Assembly: GCA_963696675.1 (NCBI GenBank)
Contig: CAVOLM010000042.1
Location: forward strand, 1 to 64,000
Length of the DNA stretch: 64,000 bases
Origin: DATBVX01 sp963696675
GTDB lineage: Bacteria > Pseudomonadota > Gammaproteobacteria > Steroidobacterales > Steroidobacteraceae
Reading direction: 5' to 3'
The notes beneath the pieces were generated by a model. The model was not told where the DNA came from and searched no databases. It saw only the letters and a list, made by a program, of their open reading frames with translations. This document shows, piece by piece, positions 49,882 to 58,288 of the stretch. A program made the position numbers and the translations under genes. Positions within the stretch are counted from its first letter, which is position 1; the number at the start of each line of letters is the position of its first letter.

Positions 49882-51006
49882 ATGCTGAGCAGAAGACAGA
49901 TTCCGTTCTTCAATTACCCGGCGCTATTCGCCTCGCACGAGCAGGAGCTCATGCAGCTGCTGCGCGAGGTGATGGGGCGGGGCGCCTACATCCTGCAAAA
50001 GGACAATCTCGAGTTCGAGGCCAACCTGCAAACGTTTCTCGGAGTGAAACATGCCATCGGTGTCGCAGATGGCACCAATGCGCTGAAGCTCGGGCTGCTC
50101 GCCGCCGGAGTCGGGCAGGGTGATGAGGTCATCGTTCCGGCGCACACTTACATCGCGAGCGCCGCTGCAATTCACTTCGTGGGCGCGCAACCAGTGCTGT
50201 GCGAGTGCGGGCCGGATCACCTGATCGACGTGCAATCGGCGCGCAAGGTGATTTCTTCGAGAACGCGCGCGATCATGCCGGTACAGCTCAACGGGCGCAC
50301 GGCGAACATGGGCCAGGTCTTGCAGCTCGCGCGTGAGTACAAGCTGCACGTGATCGAAGATGCGGCGCAGGCGCTTGGATCAAAATTTGACGGACGTTTT
50401 TCCGGGACCTTTGGCACCGCAGGCACGTTCAGCTTCTATCCCGCAAAAGTGCTCGGGTGCTTCGGTGACGGCGGCGCATTGGTGACGAACGACGACGCCG
50501 TAGCTGAACGGGTGCGCTTGCTGCGCGATCACGGACGCAACGCGGACGGCGAAGTCGTGGCGTGGGGCACCAATAGCCGCCTCGACAACGTCCAGGCAGC
50601 AATTCTCAACTTCAAGCTGAAAACGTTCGCCGCGGACCTGGAGCGGCGTCGGGCACTGGCGCGCATTTACGATGCCGGCTTGCGTGATGTCCCCGAGCTG
50701 GCGTTGCCGCCAGGTCCCGACGAACCGGGACCTCATCATGACATCTATCAAAACTATGAGATCGAGGCGGAGCGGCGCGACCAGCTGAAGCAGCACCTGG
50801 AACAGAACGGAGTGCGGACCATCGTGCAGTTCGGTGGCAAGGCAGTACATCAATTCGCAGGTCTTGGTTTCGGCGCCGTGAGCCTGCCATACACTGAGCG
50901 GTTGTATACACGTCTATTGCTGCTGCCGATGAATACGACCCTTTCGGATGACGACGCGCACTACATCGTGGATGTGACCAGACGTTTCTATGGCACCCGC
51001 ACCTGA
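49882..51006 (+). CDS. DegT/DnrJ/EryC1-family sugar aminotransferase
   Basis: The third aminotransferase of this fold in the locus (374 residues). The phosphate site is VADGTNALKLG, the aspartate motif VIEDAAQALGSKFDG, and the Schiff-base lysine is in FYPAKVLGCFGDGG. It resembles 3-amino sugar transaminases (FdtB/QdtB/WbpE group) more than PseC. It overlaps the E1 alpha gene by 17 bases, so the two may supply the same sugar. Confidence 0.85.
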   Translation: MLSRRQIPFFNYPALFASHEQELMQLLREVMGRGAYILQKDNLEFEANLQTFLGVKHAIGVADGTNALKLGLLAAGVGQGDEVIVPAHTYIASAAAIHFVGAQPVLCECGPDHLIDVQSARKVISSRTRAIMPVQLNGRTANMGQVLQLAREYKLHVIEDAAQALGSKFDGRFSGTFGTAGTFSFYPAKVLGCFGDGGALVTNDDAVAERVRLLRDHGRNADGEVVAWGTNSRLDNVQAAILNFKLKTFAADLERRRALARIYDAGLRDVPELALPPGPDEPGPHHDIYQNYEIEAERRDQLKQHLEQNGVRTIVQFGGKAVHQFAGLGFGAVSLPYTERLYTRLLLLPMNTTLSDDDAHYIVDVTRRFYGTRT

Positions 51007-52066
51007 AACGACAGGACCCATGCGCAACTCGGAGCTGGGCGCGCTGGGCGATCCACGCGCGCAGCTACCGGCGCTGGACCCCGCTGGCTTTGAACCCGAA
51101 GCCTTGCGTCGCTTTCTCGAGAGCATGCTTAGAATTCGTTTCGCGGAAGAGGCTATTGGACGCCTCGTCGAAAGCGGACGGGCGCGTGCCCCGTGTCACC
51201 TCGGTATTGGCCAGGAAGCGATTGCGGTCGGCGTGTCGCATGGCCTCATCGCGAGCGATCGTGTATTTGGGGGCCATCGCTCCCACTCGCACTATCTCGC
51301 GTTGGGCGGCAGCGTCTACCGACTGCTCGCTGAAGTCCTGGGCAAAGCTGACGGAACGTCGAACGGCATGGGTGGCTCGATGCACCTGTACGGCGGGGAA
51401 GTCGGCTTCTGCGGCAGCGTGCCACTCGTCGGCGCGACAGTCCCGCTCGCTGTGGGTGCGGGACTCGCCGCACGCCTGGATGGCGGCAATGCTGTGGGTG
51501 TCGCTTACTTCGGCGACGGCGCTACCGAGGAAGGCGTCTTTCACGAGTCCATGAACCTCGCAGCGGCGCTTACACTGCCAGTGCTGTTCGTGTGCGAGAA
51601 CAACCTCTTTGCCAGCCACCTCCATATCATGTTGAGGCAGCCGAGCGACCGGATTGCGCGTTACGCGGAGGCACACCGGATGGCAGGTGTCACCGTGGAT
51701 GGGAACGATGTCGCAGCAGTTGCGCGCGCGGCGGTTTCTCTCCTCGACCACGTGCGGGCCGGGCAAGGGCCCGCGCTGCTCGAAGCCGTGACCTATCGGC
51801 ATCGTGGGCACGTCGGTCCCAAGGATGACATTGACGTCGGCGTGCAACGCAGCCTGGAGGATCTCGCAAGCTGGAAGCGACGCGACCCAATCGAGCGCCT
51901 GGTCCTGGCTCTGGTTGCTGCTGGTGTGATGACGAAATCCGAGTGCGACGCGATGGCTGCGGACGTGCAGAAGGAGGTACAGGCCGCCGGGACGCGCGCG
52001 GAGGCTGCGCCATATCCACCCTTGTCGGCGCTCCTTGGCAGCGTGTACTCCCGAGGATCGCGATGA
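50990..52066 (+). CDS. Thiamine-diphosphate 2-oxoacid dehydrogenase E1 alpha-like subunit
   Basis: The alpha half (358 residues) of an E1 heterodimer. The TPP/Mg motif is GDGATEEG to CENN (about residues 173-204), and the C-terminal loop YRHRGHVGPKDD replaces the usual phosphorylation-loop sequence. Well-known partners E2 (lipoyl transacylase) and E3 are absent from the window, so a normal dehydrogenase complex is unlikely here. In a glycan locus, such an E1 pair could instead transfer a two-carbon unit from an oxoacid to a keto sugar (inference). ATG at 51020 is an alternative start. Four-base overlap with the beta gene. Confidence 0.84.
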   Translation: MAPAPETTGPMRNSELGALGDPRAQLPALDPAGFEPEALRRFLESMLRIRFAEEAIGRLVESGRARAPCHLGIGQEAIAVGVSHGLIASDRVFGGHRSHSHYLALGGSVYRLLAEVLGKADGTSNGMGGSMHLYGGEVGFCGSVPLVGATVPLAVGAGLAARLDGGNAVGVAYFGDGATEEGVFHESMNLAAALTLPVLFVCENNLFASHLHIMLRQPSDRIARYAEAHRMAGVTVDGNDVAAVARAAVSLLDHVRAGQGPALLEAVTYRHRGHVGPKDDIDVGVQRSLEDLASWKRRDPIERLVLALVAAGVMTKSECDAMAADVQKEVQAAGTRAEAAPYPPLSALLGSVYSRGSR

Positions 52067-53049
52067 ACTCTGCCCATCCAGTCGGCTACGGCGATGCCAT
52101 TCGCCACGCGTTCGAGTACTTGCTGGGCACGTACCCGAACGTGTTCGCTATCGGGCAGGGACTGTGGAGCCCATGGTATGTGGGCAACTCGATGACCGAC
52201 CTCGACAAGAAGTTCGGGCGGGAGCGCATCATCGATACGCCAGTCTCGGAGCTCGCTTGCACCGGTGCCGCCATCGGCGCCTCGTTGTGCGGCTATCGCC
52301 CGATCGTCGTCCATCCACGCATGGACTTCATGCTGTTGGCTACAGATCAGATCGTGAACCAGGCAGCGAAGTGGTCCCACATGCTGGGCGGTCAGACTTC
52401 GCCCGCAGTCACCTTCCGCGCCATCATCAACCGTGGCGGGGAGCAGGGCGCGCAGCATTCCCAGGCGCTGCACGCGTGGTTTGCCCATATTCCCGGACTG
52501 CGGGTGGTAATGCCGGCTACGGCGGGCGATGCGCGTGATCTGCTGATCGCTGCGGTTTTGTGCGACGATCCGGTGCTGTACATCGATGACCGTTGGCTCT
52601 ACGAACGCACCGAAGCGCTTGGGCCGGTCGTCGAAAGGCCATTGTTGGCGGAAGGCCCCAAGACGCGCAGGTCGGGCGGTGATGTGACCTTGGTGGGCTG
52701 CGGCTATTCCGCCTTTCAGTGCGAGCAGGCCGCCGCGGAACTGTCGAGTCGCGGAATCCATGCCGAGGTGATCGATGTCCGCGTGCTCAATCCGCTCGAC
52801 GCCACGCCGATCATCGAGTCGGTCGCGAAGACACGCCGGCTTTGCGTCGTGGATGGGGGATGGCGAACGGCGGGCTTCGCGGCGGAGATTATCGCGCGCG
52901 TCTACGAAGAGGCCCCTGCGCTGCAGAGCTCGCCGATTCGGATCACGCTGCCGGATGCGCCGGCGCCCTCGAGCGCGCCGTTGGAAGCGGCCTACTATCC
53001 GTCTCTCGCTTCGATCGTCGATGCGGTCGTGCGCATGCTTGCCCGCTGA
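52063..53049 (+). CDS. Thiamine-diphosphate 2-oxoacid dehydrogenase E1 beta-like subunit
   Basis: The beta half (328 residues) of the E1 pair, with the pyrimidine-binding domain (IDTPVSELACTGAAIGASLC, catalytic glutamate in SELA), the MDFMLLATDQIVNQAAKW segment, GGEQGAQHSQALHAWF, and the transketolase C-terminal domain (VTLVGCGYSAFQCEQAA). The conserved glutamate and the histidine of AQHSQ are present, so it should be active. ATGA overlap with the alpha gene indicates one enzyme. Confidence 0.84.
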   Translation: MNSAHPVGYGDAIRHAFEYLLGTYPNVFAIGQGLWSPWYVGNSMTDLDKKFGRERIIDTPVSELACTGAAIGASLCGYRPIVVHPRMDFMLLATDQIVNQAAKWSHMLGGQTSPAVTFRAIINRGGEQGAQHSQALHAWFAHIPGLRVVMPATAGDARDLLIAAVLCDDPVLYIDDRWLYERTEALGPVVERPLLAEGPKTRRSGGDVTLVGCGYSAFQCEQAAAELSSRGIHAEVIDVRVLNPLDATPIIESVAKTRRLCVVDGGWRTAGFAAEIIARVYEEAPALQSSPIRITLPDAPAPSSAPLEAAYYPSLASIVDAVVRMLAR

Positions 53050-53067
53050 GGGAAGCGCATCGCACTC

Positions 53068-53832
53068 ATGAAGCGACTCCTCGACATCGTCGGAGCTTTC
53101 CTTGGGCTGGTCATTGCATCGCCGGTGCTGTTGCCAGTGATGTTTCTCATCTGGTGGCAGGACAAGCATTCACCGTTCTATGTCGCCCCTCGCGTGGGCC
53201 GAGGTGAACGACCATTTCGCATGGTGAAGTTGCGATCGATGGTGATCAATGCCGACAAATCCGGAGTCGACTCCACGGCGTCGAACGACAGGCGTATCAC
53301 TCCGCTGGGTCAGTTCGTGCGACGTTACAAGCTCGATGAGCTGACACAGCTGTGGAACGTGCTGAAGGGCGATATGAGTCTCGTTGGCCCGCGCCCGAAC
53401 GTGGAACGTGAGACGCGCATGTACACTCCGATGGAGAAGCGTCTACTGAGCGTGCGCCCGGGGATTACAGACTACGCGTCGATCGTGTTCGCGGACGAAG
53501 GTGACATCCTCAAGGGTTGCGCTGATCCCGACCTCGCATACAACCAGCTGATTCGTCCATACAAGGGCCAGCTCGGCCTTTTCTATATCGAGCACACGGA
53601 CGTGCGCCTCGACCTGAAACTGGTCCTGTTGACCGCGCTCGCGATGGCGTCGCGCGAATCAGCGCTTGCGGCCATCGTGAGGGATCTGGAGAAACGGGGC
53701 GCCCCGCGCACACTTGTCGCCATCGCCGCGCGCCGCGCGCCGCTGACTCCCGCTCCGCCGCCCGGGTCCAACCATGTTGTCACCGAGCGCTACCAGTGCC
53801 GGGGCGCGCTGACTCTCAAAGAGACAAGATGA
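53068..53832 (+). CDS. Bacterial sugar transferase (initiating phosphoglycosyl transferase)
   Basis: Transfers a sugar phosphate to undecaprenyl phosphate and so starts repeat-unit assembly. It is the short PglC-like form (254 residues): one re-entrant hydrophobic segment (residues 4-28), the LRSM motif, YKLDELTQLWNVLKGDMSLVGPRP (split here as KLDELTQLWNV and MSLVGPRPN) and the VRPGITDYA segment. The conserved Asp-Glu pair is present in LDELTQ. The tail after residue 225 is Pro/Ala-rich. It is the last gene of the locus. Confidence 0.88.
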   Translation: MKRLLDIVGAFLGLVIASPVLLPVMFLIWWQDKHSPFYVAPRVGRGERPFRMVKLRSMVINADKSGVDSTASNDRRITPLGQFVRRYKLDELTQLWNVLKGDMSLVGPRPNVERETRMYTPMEKRLLSVRPGITDYASIVFADEGDILKGCADPDLAYNQLIRPYKGQLGLFYIEHTDVRLDLKLVLLTALAMASRESALAAIVRDLEKRGAPRTLVAIAARRAPLTPAPPPGSNHVVTERYQCRGALTLKETR

Positions 53833-53901
53833 ACTTCCGCGAGCCGTTTGCGTCAATGGCGATTCGCCCGCCGCAGGGGCAGCGCCGGCGGGTTGCGAGT
53901 G

Positions 53902-53931
53902 GCCAGTGCCGGCAGCTGGCTGCGCTTTTTT
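53902..53931 (+). terminator. Probable terminator of the polysaccharide locus
   Basis: GCCAG (53902-53906) pairs with CTGGC (53916-53920) and is followed by TGCGC and six T (53926-53931). The stem is short but this is the only hairpin with a true T run seen at the end of the locus. Confidence 0.42.
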
Positions 53932-53975
53932 GCCCCTGTGGTAGGATTCGCGGCCGCTGAAATCGAGGTCTGGGC

Positions 53976-55949
53976 ATGCTGCAGAAGATTCACGACAAGA
54001 TCACCGGTTGGATCGCGGCCATCGTGATCGGGCTCATCGGAGTGCCGTTCATCTTCTGGGGAATCAACGTCGGTTTCGGCGCGGCGACTTATGCCGCCAA
54101 GGTGGCGAGCAGCGATTGGCCGTGGTGGAGAGCTGCCCCGAAGATCTCCGCCGAAGAAGTGCGGCGTGCCTATCAGAACCAGCTGGCCCAGTACCAGCAG
54201 CAGCTTCGCAAGGATGTCCCGCCAGAAATGCGCAGCGAGATCCAGGAGAACCTCCTGGAAGCGTTCGTCCGCAACGAGCTCATGATGCAGCACGCCACGC
54301 AGCTCGGTTACCGCGTCAGTGATCAGCAGGTGATGAAGTCCTACGAGGAAATTCCGCAGTTCCAGGTCGATGGCAAGTTCTCCCAGGAGGTCGCGGTGCG
54401 CTTGCTGCAGGCGCAAGGCATCACGGCGGCTGCATTCGAGGCAGATCAGCGTCGGAGCTTGCAGATTTCACAGCTGCAGAACGGCCTCGCCGTCTCTGCG
54501 TTCGTTACTCCGGCAGAGCTGACGCGTGCCCGGGCGCTGGAGCGCGAGCAGCGTGAAGCGAGCTGGATGCTGATTCACACCGCGGACTTCCTCGCCGAGT
54601 CGGCGCCGGACGAAGCCGCGATCAGCGCCTATTACGAGAAGAACAAGTCGAGATTCATGACGCCTGATACCGTCACCCTGAAGTACATCGAGCTCAAGGT
54701 GGACGACATCGCCGCGCAGGTACAAGTCACCGATGAAGCTCTCGCGACCTACTACGAGAGCGTCAAGGACCGCTACGTGGAGGCGGAGAGGCGGCGCGGC
54801 CGGCACATCCTCGTCCAGGTGAGTAGCGACGCAGAAGATGCCGCGGCACGCAAGAAAGCCGAGGACATCCTCGCTAAGGTGAACTCCGGCGGAGATTTCG
54901 CCAAGCTCGCGCGCGAGCTTTCGCAGGACGCGGGTTCCGCGGCGCAGGGCGGTGATCTCGGTTGGGCGGAGCGCAGTTTCTTCGTTGGCCCATTCGCCGA
55001 TGCGCTCTTCAGCATGAAGCCCGGCGAGGTGCGCGGTCCGGTGCGCACGCAATTCGGATATCACATCATCCGTCTCGACGAGGTCCAGCCGGCCAAGCAG
55101 AAGTTGCTCCCTGACGTCCGCGGCGAGCTCGAAGCTGAGTATCGCAAGCAGGAGGCGGAGAAGCTCTTCGGTGAACGCCAGGAGCAGCTCGCAGACAAGT
55201 CTTTCGAGCACATCGACGACATCGATGCGGTGGCCAAGGAAGTGTCGTTGCCGGTAAAGGAAGTCGCCGAATTTACGCGCGAGGGCGGCGCGCCCTTGGG
55301 CCGGCGCGACGAACTCATCGCCGCCATCTTCGACAACAACGAAGTGCTCAACGGCCAGAACAGCCAGCCCGTCGAGCTGGGCCCGGGCGATGTCGTGGTG
55401 CTGCACGTGGTCTCGCGGCGCGAGCCGCAGCAAAAGCCGCTCGCAGACGTGCGCGCGCAGATCGTCGAGCAGTTGCGGCAGGAGGGAGCGAGTTCGAGCG
55501 CACGCCGTGTGGCTGCGGAGTTCGCCGAGAAACTGCAGGCCGGGGCAATGACCTGGAATGAGGTCGCCACCGCGCGCAAGCTCAAGCCGGAAGGGCCGAC
55601 CTATCTCGGCCGCACCGATGCCACACTGCCGATCGAGGTGCGCAATGCGCTCTTTGCCACGCCAGCGCCGGAGTCGGGCACGCGCTATCAGTCGGTGCCA
55701 CTCGGCAACGGCGATGCGGCATTGCTGGCGTTTTCTGGCGTGCGACAGGACACTTCTGCCGAGCCCGCGCAGGATCAACAGAATCGGGAACGCGGCCTGA
55801 ACGCACGGGTCGGCACGCGCGAGGTCACGGGTTACATGCAGGCATTGCGCGCGGAATCGCAAGGTCACGAAGAACACGAAGATCTTCGAATAGGCGGGCG
55901 TTCCTTCTCGGTTAGACTGCTCGCACGATTGCACAGCCGCGGCGGTTGA
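53976..55949 (+). CDS. ppiD: Periplasmic folding chaperone PpiD; frameshift at the 3' end
   Basis: An inner-membrane-anchored SurA-type chaperone at the Sec translocon. One transmembrane helix (residues 12-34), a SurA-N domain, a parvulin PPIase domain at about 265-370 (GRHILVQVSSDAEDAA, GGDLGWAERSFF, TQFGYHIIRLDEV) and a second degenerate domain. The last residues read as QGHEEHEDLR and on to 55949. In the next frame they read KVTKNTKIFE and stop at 55891-55893, which is the normal PpiD ending. An extra base at about 55859-55860 would explain this. It is the first housekeeping gene after the polysaccharide locus. Confidence 0.92.
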   Translation: MLQKIHDKITGWIAAIVIGLIGVPFIFWGINVGFGAATYAAKVASSDWPWWRAAPKISAEEVRRAYQNQLAQYQQQLRKDVPPEMRSEIQENLLEAFVRNELMMQHATQLGYRVSDQQVMKSYEEIPQFQVDGKFSQEVAVRLLQAQGITAAAFEADQRRSLQISQLQNGLAVSAFVTPAELTRARALEREQREASWMLIHTADFLAESAPDEAAISAYYEKNKSRFMTPDTVTLKYIELKVDDIAAQVQVTDEALATYYESVKDRYVEAERRRGRHILVQVSSDAEDAAARKKAEDILAKVNSGGDFAKLARELSQDAGSAAQGGDLGWAERSFFVGPFADALFSMKPGEVRGPVRTQFGYHIIRLDEVQPAKQKLLPDVRGELEAEYRKQEAEKLFGERQEQLADKSFEHIDDIDAVAKEVSLPVKEVAEFTREGGAPLGRRDELIAAIFDNNEVLNGQNSQPVELGPGDVVVLHVVSRREPQQKPLADVRAQIVEQLRQEGASSSARRVAAEFAEKLQAGAMTWNEVATARKLKPEGPTYLGRTDATLPIEVRNALFATPAPESGTRYQSVPLGNGDAALLAFSGVRQDTSAEPAQDQQNRERGLNARVGTREVTGYMQALRAESQGHEEHEDLRIGGRSFSVRLLARLHSRGG

Positions 55950-55950
55950 C

Positions 55951-57243
55951 ATGAATACGAACCACGTTTCGGATCCCGCTCCATTGGCAGATTCTGATCG
56001 CGATCGCGGTCGGCGCGCTCGCGGCTACCTGGCCGGACCCGACGCCTCGATTTTCGGGATCTCCGCTGATCTCGATCTTCGACTTCCTGGGCACCCTGTT
56101 CGTCAACGCGCTGAAGATGCTGGTCGTGCCGCTGATCGTGTCGTCGGTGATCAGTGGCGTCGCAGGGCATCGGCTCAGCACGCGACCTCGGGCGCCTCGG
56201 CAGCAAGACGCTGCTGTTCTATGTCCTTACGACACTTGATCGCGGTGCTCGTGGCCCTGACGTTGTTGAACATCGTCCGGCCGGGGATCGTCGATGGCGT
56301 CCCCGCGCGCGAATTGCTCGCCCTTGCGGCGTCCGAGCAGGACGTCTCCAGCACTGTGGGCTCGGGCAGCGGCAAGCTGGTCGACATGCTGCTGGGCATT
56401 TTTCCGCCCAACGTCATCGAGGCGGCGCTCAACAACAAGCTTCTGGGCCTCGTGTTCTTCAGCATCCTGTTCGGGTTTTTCATCACGCGCGTGGAGTCCG
56501 AGTACGCGAAGCCGGTGCTCGGGTTCTTTCACGGGGTGTTCCAGGTGATGATGCGCATGACCGAGTTCGTCATGCGCCTCGCGCCGATCGGTGTGTTCGG
56601 TCTCGCGGCGCGCGTGGTTGCGAAAACCGGCTTTGGCGCCGCGGGTCCGCTGCTGGTTTTCAGCGCGACCGTACTCGCGGGGCTCGCGATCTACTTCTTG
56701 GTGCTGCTGCCACTGCTCGTGCGCTTCGCTGGGCGAACCAATCCGTGGCCCATGTTTCCCGCTATGGCGCCGGCGCTGCTGACCGCATTCTCCACTGCGT
56801 CCTCCTCAGCGACCCTCGCGATGAGCATCGATTGCACCGAGCGTCGGGTCGGCGTGTCGAACCGCGTCACGGGGTTCGTCATGCCGCTGGGCGCCTCACT
56901 CAATCATGCCGGCACCGCACTCTACGAGTGTGCCGCGGCGATGTTCATCGCCCAGGCATACGGGCTGCACCTGACCTTCGGCCACCAGTTCACGATCGCG
57001 GTGCTGGCCCTCGTCACCTCGATGGGCATTGCCGGGATTCCGGCCTCATCGCTGGTGGCGATCACCGTGATCCTGACAGCGGTGGGGCTGCCGGCGGAAG
57101 CGATCGGGGTGCTGCTCGTGTTCGACCGCATCCTCGACATGTGCCGCACGACGGTGAACGTCTTCGCCGACTCATGTTGCGCGGTGATCGTGGCGCGCAT
57201 GGAAGGTGAGGAGGGGATTCCTCTGACACCGTTCAGGAGGTGA
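55951..57243 (+). CDS. Dicarboxylate/amino acid:cation symporter; three frameshifts
   Basis: A DAACS-family (GltP/DctA-like) secondary transporter. From 56239 on the frame is clean: a TM-rich protein with the serine-rich AFSTASSSATLAMSIDC, the GFVMPLGASLNHAGTALYE segment and the C-terminal LVFDRILDMCRTTVNVFAD. The first 290 bases hold the N-terminal helices in three other frames: WQILIAIAVGALAATW, ALKMLVVPLIVSSVISGV and GRLGSKTLLFYVLTT. Extra bases near 55975, in GGG at 56165-56167 and at 56236-56237 account for the shifts. The substrate (glutamate, aspartate or C4-dicarboxylates) is not decided. Confidence 0.85.
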   Translation: MNTNHVSDPAPLADSDRDRGRRARGYLAGPDASIFGISADLDLRLPGHPVRQRAEDAGRAADRVVGDQWRRRASAQHATSGASAARRCCSMSLRHLIAVLVALTLLNIVRPGIVDGVPARELLALAASEQDVSSTVGSGSGKLVDMLLGIFPPNVIEAALNNKLLGLVFFSILFGFFITRVESEYAKPVLGFFHGVFQVMMRMTEFVMRLAPIGVFGLAARVVAKTGFGAAGPLLVFSATVLAGLAIYFLVLLPLLVRFAGRTNPWPMFPAMAPALLTAFSTASSSATLAMSIDCTERRVGVSNRVTGFVMPLGASLNHAGTALYECAAAMFIAQAYGLHLTFGHQFTIAVLALVTSMGIAGIPASSLVAITVILTAVGLPAEAIGVLLVFDRILDMCRTTVNVFADSCCAVIVARMEGEEGIPLTPFRR

Positions 57244-57258
57244 CACCTCTGGGGATGC

Positions 57259-58056
57259 TCAGTCGCTCGCGGATTCTTCGGCGAAGCTCATCCCGACGGT
57301 GTTGTAGCCCGCATCGACATACAGGATTTCGCCGGTGATGCCGGCCGCGAGATCCGAGCACAGGAAGGCCGCGGCGTTGCCGACGTCCTCCAGCGTCACA
57401 TTTCGCCGCAACGGCGCCGTGTGCGCGACGTGCGCCAGCATCTTGCGAAATCCGGCGATACCCGCGGCGGACAGCGTCTTGATTGGGCCGGCCGAAATTC
57501 CGTTTACCCTGATTCCTGAGGGACCGAGGTCCGCCGCAAGAAAGCGCACATTCGCTTCGAGGCTCGCCTTCGCCAGCCCCATGACGTTGTACGCGGGGAT
57601 GGAACGCACTGCGCCGAGATAGCTCAGGGTGAGCAGCGCGCCATTTCGCCCCGCCATCAACGAACGTCCTTCGCGCGCCAGGGCTGTCAGGCTGTAACTC
57701 GAGATTTCATGCGCGACACGAAACGAATCGCGCGAAGTGCTGTCGACGAACCCACCTGCCAGTGCTTCGCGCGGTGCGAAAGCGACCGAATGCACGATGA
57801 TGTCGACGCTGTCCCAATGGCGCTTGAGGTCAGCGAACGCGCGGCTGATCTCGTCGTCCGACTCCACATTCATGGGCATCGTCAGCTTCGAGCCGAGCTC
57901 GCCGGCAAGGTCCACGACGCGGTCCTTGAGTCGCTCAAGATAGGTGAATGCCAGCTCCGCGCCTTCGCGGTGCATGGCCTGCGCGATGCCGTGTGCAATC
58001 GAGCGTTCGGTGGCGAGCCCGACAATCAGGGCCCGTTTGCCGGCAAGGAATCCCAT
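57259..58056 (-). CDS. fabI: Enoyl-ACP reductase (NADH)
   Basis: The last reductase of fatty-acid elongation. A 265-residue SDR-fold protein with the FabI-type active site: Tyr146, Tyr156 and Lys163 (SYLG and AYNVMGLAK), the same numbers as E. coli FabI, and the N-terminal GKRALIVGLATERSIAHGIA dinucleotide site. The start at 58056 is chosen because a longer frame lacks homology. GGGAG stands just upstream. Convergent with the symporter. Confidence 0.95.
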   Translation of the reverse strand: MGFLAGKRALIVGLATERSIAHGIAQAMHREGAELAFTYLERLKDRVVDLAGELGSKLTMPMNVESDDEISRAFADLKRHWDSVDIIVHSVAFAPREALAGGFVDSTSRDSFRVAHEISSYSLTALAREGRSLMAGRNGALLTLSYLGAVRSIPAYNVMGLAKASLEANVRFLAADLGPSGIRVNGISAGPIKTLSAAGIAGFRKMLAHVAHTAPLRRNVTLEDVGNAAAFLCSDLAAGITGEILYVDAGYNTVGMSFAEESASD

Positions 58057-58111
58057 GAGAGGGCTCCCACTGTGAGGATGCGAGGGATTGTAGCCGAGCG
58101 GCTGGAGATGC

Positions 58112-58238
58112 TGTGCGATTACATCCCTGTGGCTGAGTCCAGCCCGTACATCCATGTACGGACGTTCGCGCGACGTGGAATTGTGCGATTACGTCCCTGT
58201 GATTCAGGCCGGCCCGAACATCCGTGTTCGGGCGTTAG
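58112..58238. repeat. Two 57-base intergenic repeats with conserved hairpins
   Basis: Copies at 58112-58168 and 58182-58238 (70-base offset) share TGTGCGATTAC, TCCCTGTG and a palindrome. Copy 1 has CCGTACA/TGTACGG, copy 2 has CCCGAACA/TGTTCGGG, each with a four-base loop. One base pair differs on both sides in a compensating way, so the stem rather than the sequence is kept. Confidence 0.65.
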
Positions 58239-58288
58239 ACGGGACCGACTGCACATTAGGTGCAGTCGGTAAATGACACCCGTCTAAC
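58234..58288. terminator. Long interrupted hairpin at the mltD 3' end
   Basis: An outer 10-bp stem (58234-58243/58279-58288) is stacked directly on an inner 11-bp stem (58244-58254/58260-58270) with an eight-base bulge on one side and a five-base loop. The right arm includes the mltD stop codon. There is no T run; it may stop transcription or protect the mRNA end. Confidence 0.5.

Noticed and set aside
54468..55952. A 494-codon open frame on the minus strand opposite ppiD
   Set aside because: Composition is Leu/Arg/His-rich without any domain, it has no ribosome binding site, and ppiD on the plus strand is clearly real.
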